From the NCBI RefSeq assembly GCF_032854445.1, contig NC_088295.1:69721058-69785057 (forward strand): DNA of 64,000 nt, in the 5' to 3' direction. The stretch comes from Liolophura sinensis (taxonomy: Eukaryota; Mollusca; Polyplacophora; Chitonida; Chitonidae). The first letter of the stretch is position 1; each line of letters begins with the position of its first letter. Made by a program: the position numbers and the translations under genes. Shown here one piece after another: positions 59,046 to 64,000 of the stretch. Below the pieces are notes generated by a model. That model was given only the letters and a program-made list of their open reading frames with translations, was not told the DNA's origin and did no database searches.

Positions 59046-61017
59046 AACCATTATACACTTCTTAAGGCTGTTAGATTCCAGATGCTAGAAAAATTCGTTG
59101 TATATCAAAAATAAATTAGAAAACGGTTTTAATTATAGCAAGAATTAATTTTAAAACTCTCTGTTTGCAGCTTTAATATCATCGAGAAAGAACGCACCGG
59201 TAATGACAGTCATCAAACCCTAGCCTGTCACTAGCAAGTTTATGATGTCGTCATCGTAAGCTGGCGTTTTGACATCACGACAGTGGATCATACGTTACAT
59301 GCGATCTAATAAGATGAGTTCAATATGGCGTCTGCAAAGTGAAGACTATTATGTGTATTACCAAAGAGCCTTTGTATGTAAGTGAATCTGTGTTAAGAAG
59401 GCCGAGTGCCAACATTCCTTCATCTTGCCCAACAGTTACCTAACTCAAACTTCGGATCTCGGCACAGATCCAGAATCACTGATGTTTAAGAAAGAAAACC
59501 TTCAGCTAGATCTGCCAGAATCACAGGACTGTCTCAATCATGAATAAATGAATTATTGGATGCCTTTTAGCCGAATATTTAACTGAGCTGTGGAATCAGA
59601 CACTGTAAAGCTTATCATTTGAATATTAAGGCCTGGGTAGATTAGAACATGGTTTGTATGGGTGTGTAAATGTACGGAAAAACTACAAATAAAAAACATG
59701 ACAAATCACCTTAGGCTTTGTCCAATTTACTACGGGGGATGTAGTTACTGTTGTACGAGCATATGGTCACTCAGGATGGCATAAGGAAAAACAAAGCAAA
59801 CAATGGCTGTTTGATTCCCAGTACAGTCACCACAACGCATAGGCGTTCCATATTCTATTATCACACTGCAATTTTCTTCACACAAATATCTATGTGTTTT
59901 GGCTTTACCCTAAACAGGGGTTCATTCCTGGAGGTGTGCAATACGTAGTATTCAGTGGGTTCTGCAGAAGGCGGCTGCACCACAGTTGTCTAGAGGCTAG
60001 AACATAGGCTTGGAAACTGTATAACTCTATAACTCTATAAACTGAACAACCTGAAGAGATAAACATTACGAATAGTTATCAACCATGTTAAACCTCCACC
60101 AACAACACGCGAGGTCAACCAAACACCTACGCAACTTTAATTTATTTTTATTCACTAGTATTCTGCTCAACCATAAACCTAAGTATTAAACCACGTAGGA
60201 TTGGTATTCCAGGTTACACTGCTTTGTACAATAATGTGCACTTCATTTTCGTCCAAGAATCTGGGCAGAATCAGTCCTGGACCGATAATTTAAAAATCTG
60301 AAAGTTTATCATTTAAACCAGGAATAACAAATTAACAATATTGAGAATCAATCGAGATTTAATTGTCCCACCCCCACCCCCCTACCTGCCCAAGAACATC
60401 CATGCTTGTTCAGTTGCCATTTTTTATGCTGTCGAATGATTACATAAAGCTAAGTTCTGCTGATTTCATGACTGCTTCGTAAACAGGGCATCCTTGACTA
60501 GCGCTTAGTTTGTACTCATTGTTGAATTAGATAATGCAAAATGGTACATGGTATTGTTTAAAAGAAGTCAGTAATTTCTGTTATCTCTGTAAGAATTATT
60601 TTCATTAAATATATTTTTGATAATGTAGCGGAAGTTGTGAAAACATCTCTGCAGGCATGTCTCAGTAACAAGGAAAGCTACAGGGTAGTCTGAAAATGAT
60701 GGTTGAGACGATCTAATTCATATTTTCTACCATGCAAATTGACGGAACGAAAAAAAAAACCTTGTAACATCAAAAATCGATATTGTTCTAAAGCATAAAA
60801 AGCAATCTGCCGCCTTCGAGTCGTCAGACTGAGTGACCTGTGAAAGAAATGTGTGGTACGCCTTGGTATTTAGTCAGCAGATTCTCTATAAAAACTGCAT
60901 TCACGTGGCATTCTCGTGTGAAACCACGTGCCCATGTCCACATAGCACATATGTCTACTTTTTACAGGCTGGCGTTAGTAAACAGCCTGTTAGATCAGTT
61001 GTCGTATCCCGGATGTA
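59046..61017. other. Intergenic DNA, nothing recognised
   Basis: No domain, RNA or repeat recognised. A C-rich run is at 60368-60383. Confidence 0.4.
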
Positions 61018-61079
61018 ACATGATATAAGGTCGCACATGATATAAGGTTGCACGTGATACAAGGTCGCACATGATTCAC
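61018..61079 (+). repeat. 17-bp tandem repeat, 3.5 copies
   Basis: ACATGATATAAGGTCGC, then ACATGATATAAGGTTGC, then ACGTGATACAAGGTCGC, then a partial ACATGATTC. Confidence 0.92.
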
Positions 61080-64000
61080 TATATATGTTATTCCGGTGCA
61101 GCTAATTTTAAAGTTTATAGTCAGCGCATTTTGGTACGTTTGCAGTGTTAAGGAACGAAACATATACTCAGTGTCCATAAGATGAAAATATATTCTCAAA
61201 TAATTTCATTTCTTCTGAAATGATTATTTATTCACTACTGAATCCACCCAGATGTGCCGAGACGTATGTTGGCCAGCCTTAAACTACGTAAGAAGGTAAT
61301 GAAGGCAAACATATACTTTTACCCGCAATATGGACTATCAATGTCGAGCCTTTTTTACGAATCTAAATCGGACTGTAGCCATATTATCATGGAGAACGAT
61401 ATAATGTTTTATCTGAAAAATGCTGTTAGCCATATATAAAGAGTCGCTTTGGCGGTATTCCAGGAGACCACGACCAACGGAGTGTTGTTCTTTTTCCTTT
61501 TGAATAAATCTTATTTGTCTCATATTCTGATATCTGATACCCTAAAATATAGCCTCTTTACTTTGTGCAACAGCATAGCTGTATCAAACGACCCATTTTA
61601 CGCAGATATTATTGACTATAGTAATGATGTAGATAATGTTAAATTTTAATTCTATTGCCTTGTGCAACGGAGATATTTTGACATAATTTGATATTCTTAC
61701 AAAAACACTTGTACCTCAGTAACAATGATATGACAAGTGTAACAACTTAAAAACTAATCTCGCGTTACGTCATAATCGCTGTCGGATAACTCGGAACGTG
61801 ATTCAGAGCAGGCCTATTGCCCCGAAGAATATGCTTTTCTAACCCTATGTAACTGTGTATGGTTCAATATGGCCAATCAAACTATATGTAGAAATTATGT
61901 TAATTCACGTGAAATCTTCATCAGGCAGGTATATTGATGTGTGGCAAAAGGCTGTCACAAATATATACCCACCTTAGCTAGATTTAAAGAAAAGTACAGT
62001 CTTTGTTAGTTCTCATCTGGGCTTGTGTTTCCTGTTACGCCGACTTTGACATGGTCAAGTTTGATATTTTAAATTATCCTTCCTTGAATAGCAAAATACT
62101 GAAGGGTTGTGTGTGCAGACATCGTTTTGTAGCATTTGTTATGTCATGTGTTATGTGCTGATTTCAAACAATTTATTTTTGCAAAAGCTGGTGTTTCAAG
62201 GTTATTCATTCAGATGCCTTCACTCTAAGTTTCTAAAGTCTTACAATGAGTATATGAGAATTCTCTCATAAGTAAATATGCACAAACTTATAACTGTATC
62301 CAAGGCGGCTTAAGCAGGGACTAAGGGATGGATATTCATCGTGTTGTATAAGATGAATAGTTGCAATCAAAGCCCAACTGGGGTAGTTTCCTGGATTATT
62401 GACAATTTAAAAACTAGAATTGTGTACGTTTTGAGTAATGATTTCACTCATTCGTCTACATTTACATTCCGTGCGTCTTTCTGACATCATTAAAAACTGC
62501 CGCCTGCTACTCTTTGCATGAATCCGTTCTTACTTCGTACTTTTTACGGAGCGTTGATTTTGGTTGACGAATGGTATACGAATGCCTGCTTTGACGCCTA
62601 GATTTACACAAACGATGGCCAGTCAGTAGCCACTATTTCTCCTTCCGGTTAGATATTGAATCTCACACCATTCGAACACTATAGCACTAATTTTAATATC
62701 GCATTTCCCAAGACATGGTATTGAAAAGAAAATGTAATCATAGATAGAGGGAAAGGTTTTATCTTTTTCTCGCTATCACGGCTACATCATAATTATGTAC
62801 TACATTCGTTAAACAAATCTAGTTGATAGCACTGAGGAAAACCTTGCAATAGCAATTACACGTGTAAGGCACGTTCTTCTGAGATAAATCTGTCTGTACG
62901 TAAGACAAACTTTAAGGCAATACATCTTTGAAACAAGATTGATTAAATGCAGAACAGAGTGGCAAGAAATCAAAAATCAAGTCACAACACAAGTACAAAA
63001 AATACTCTTAATGTCAAATACAAAGTACATTTATTTCAGCTTTGCTTTCAAGTGTTAGATAAATCGATTAATGTTTTCACAGTGTCTAGCAACGGATTAA
63101 CCGGAAGACCCACATTGCATAATCAGGCAAATAGCTAGAGGGTCAGCTAGTTTGCAAACTATGGTATAGACCTACCTCATTGGAATTGTGGATTCATTGC
63201 CTGGAATTGAGAATTCCTTGCCTCTGCCGTAGAAATAGGCGGTCTAGAACGTACGGCAGTTCAGGTGATCTTACATAAAGTTGCGGATTCCTCCACCCAT
63301 ACCTTCATGTGGAAGATATAATACTAAGAAGTCCGTCCCTAATACCATACGTTCTTTTGAGTTTCAAGAACAAAAGTTGACCACTGCTTCCTTGGTCAAT
63401 ATAACTGTATGTCGAAAATGATAATGATGTATCTTTATAAGTGGATATCGATTGTAGATCAAGAAATTAATTAGGTCAACAGGTTACTGGAACGATGTCA
63501 TCGTCCAGCCAGCAAAAGTGGGTTACAAACTTTACCCTGGAGATTCACTTAAGGGAAGCCTCAAAGCTTAAAACCAATTCTGGAACTCTCTTATTGTATT
63601 GATTCAGATGTAATGGCAAAATACAAAAAACATTGTGTCTCCAACAGATGAATTTGCAACTTGCCTTTGAGCATCGGATGATGCAGTCCACTCTAATATT
63701 GACATCTTCGCTTTCCTGGGAAGCCCCTCAACGTGCATATTTAGAAGTAGATCTCGTCTTTGAATGACGGATGGCCAAAACCAAATATTACATGGTGTGC
63801 CAATTACGAAGCGAAAGACTTTTCCACTCTGCCCTTGAAGCAGTGTGATCATTTATGACAGCTGTGACAGTAATATCCCCAATGCTTTTGGCGTGGAAGG
63901 GGGAATTTTATGTCATTTGTATGAGGTTGAAGACACAACAGGAAAGAAAAAGGGATTAAAGCCACCCTTGATGAGTAATTTCGGTTATATTAAAACTAGG
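61080..64000. other. Intergenic DNA without a supported gene
   Basis: A family P end fragment in inverse orientation lies near 62320-62385 (CATCGTGTTG, GTTGCAATCAAAGCCCAACT). A minus frame at 63604-63852 (contains GLPRKAKMSILEWTASSDAQ) is protein-like but has no identified family or splice site. It is left uncalled. Confidence 0.45.

Noticed and set aside
63604-63852. 82-codon minus-strand frame with protein-like composition
   Set aside because: No recognised motif, acceptor or neighbour exon; evidence too thin to call.

Overview
The window looks like nuclear DNA of an invertebrate, most likely a mollusc (bivalve-like). This rests on sparse genes, many diverged repeats, tRNA-derived SINEs, Tc1-like transposons and an intronless rhodopsin-class receptor. 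The species call is inference from repeat style. Nothing suggests a bacterial or viral source: there are no operons or ribosome binding sites, and nearly all long open frames are short chance frames.

Layout. 0-4.4 kb holds SINE pieces and a 37-bp minisatellite. 4.78-7.16 kb is a Tc1-like element with about 725-bp inverted arms and a decayed minus-strand transposase, inserted in a small ATGGCACGA-type repeat. 7.7-19 kb is mostly unique DNA with a second SINE family, a 91-bp tandem duplication, a degenerate 'AGATCTAGTTCC' minisatellite, an orphan minus-strand exon candidate (17.3-17.7 kb) and a truncated Tc1-like transposase (18.3-18.7 kb). 19,374-20,468 is the only clearly intact gene, a 364-residue class A GPCR. 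23.4-25.4 kb is an 83/114-bp satellite array. 30.7-31.8 kb has a full-length SINE and a 35-bp minisatellite with a strict dimer pattern. 32-37 kb is dense in an unnamed repeat family (here 'R') and contains a solo LTR nested in one R copy; an inverted solo LTR lies at 46-47 kb. 37.6-40.15 kb holds two exon candidates resembling the C-terminal half of an FGF. The second is interrupted by a Tc1-like transposon (38,525-40,076) whose transposase has one in-frame stop. 44.4-45.0 kb is a candidate TTAA-flanked MITE. 47-64 kb is repeat-rich, with another dispersed family (here 'P'), a head-to-head SINE pair (56.4-56.8 kb) and one more orphan exon candidate (49.3-49.5 kb).

The genes do not form a pathway. 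The main story is mobile-element history: an insertion that splits an apparent coding exon, a solo LTR whose empty site can be read from sister repeat copies, and a transposon one of whose ends appears replaced by an inverted copy of the other. Function calls on the exon candidates are tentative, because splice sites and homology were judged by eye.
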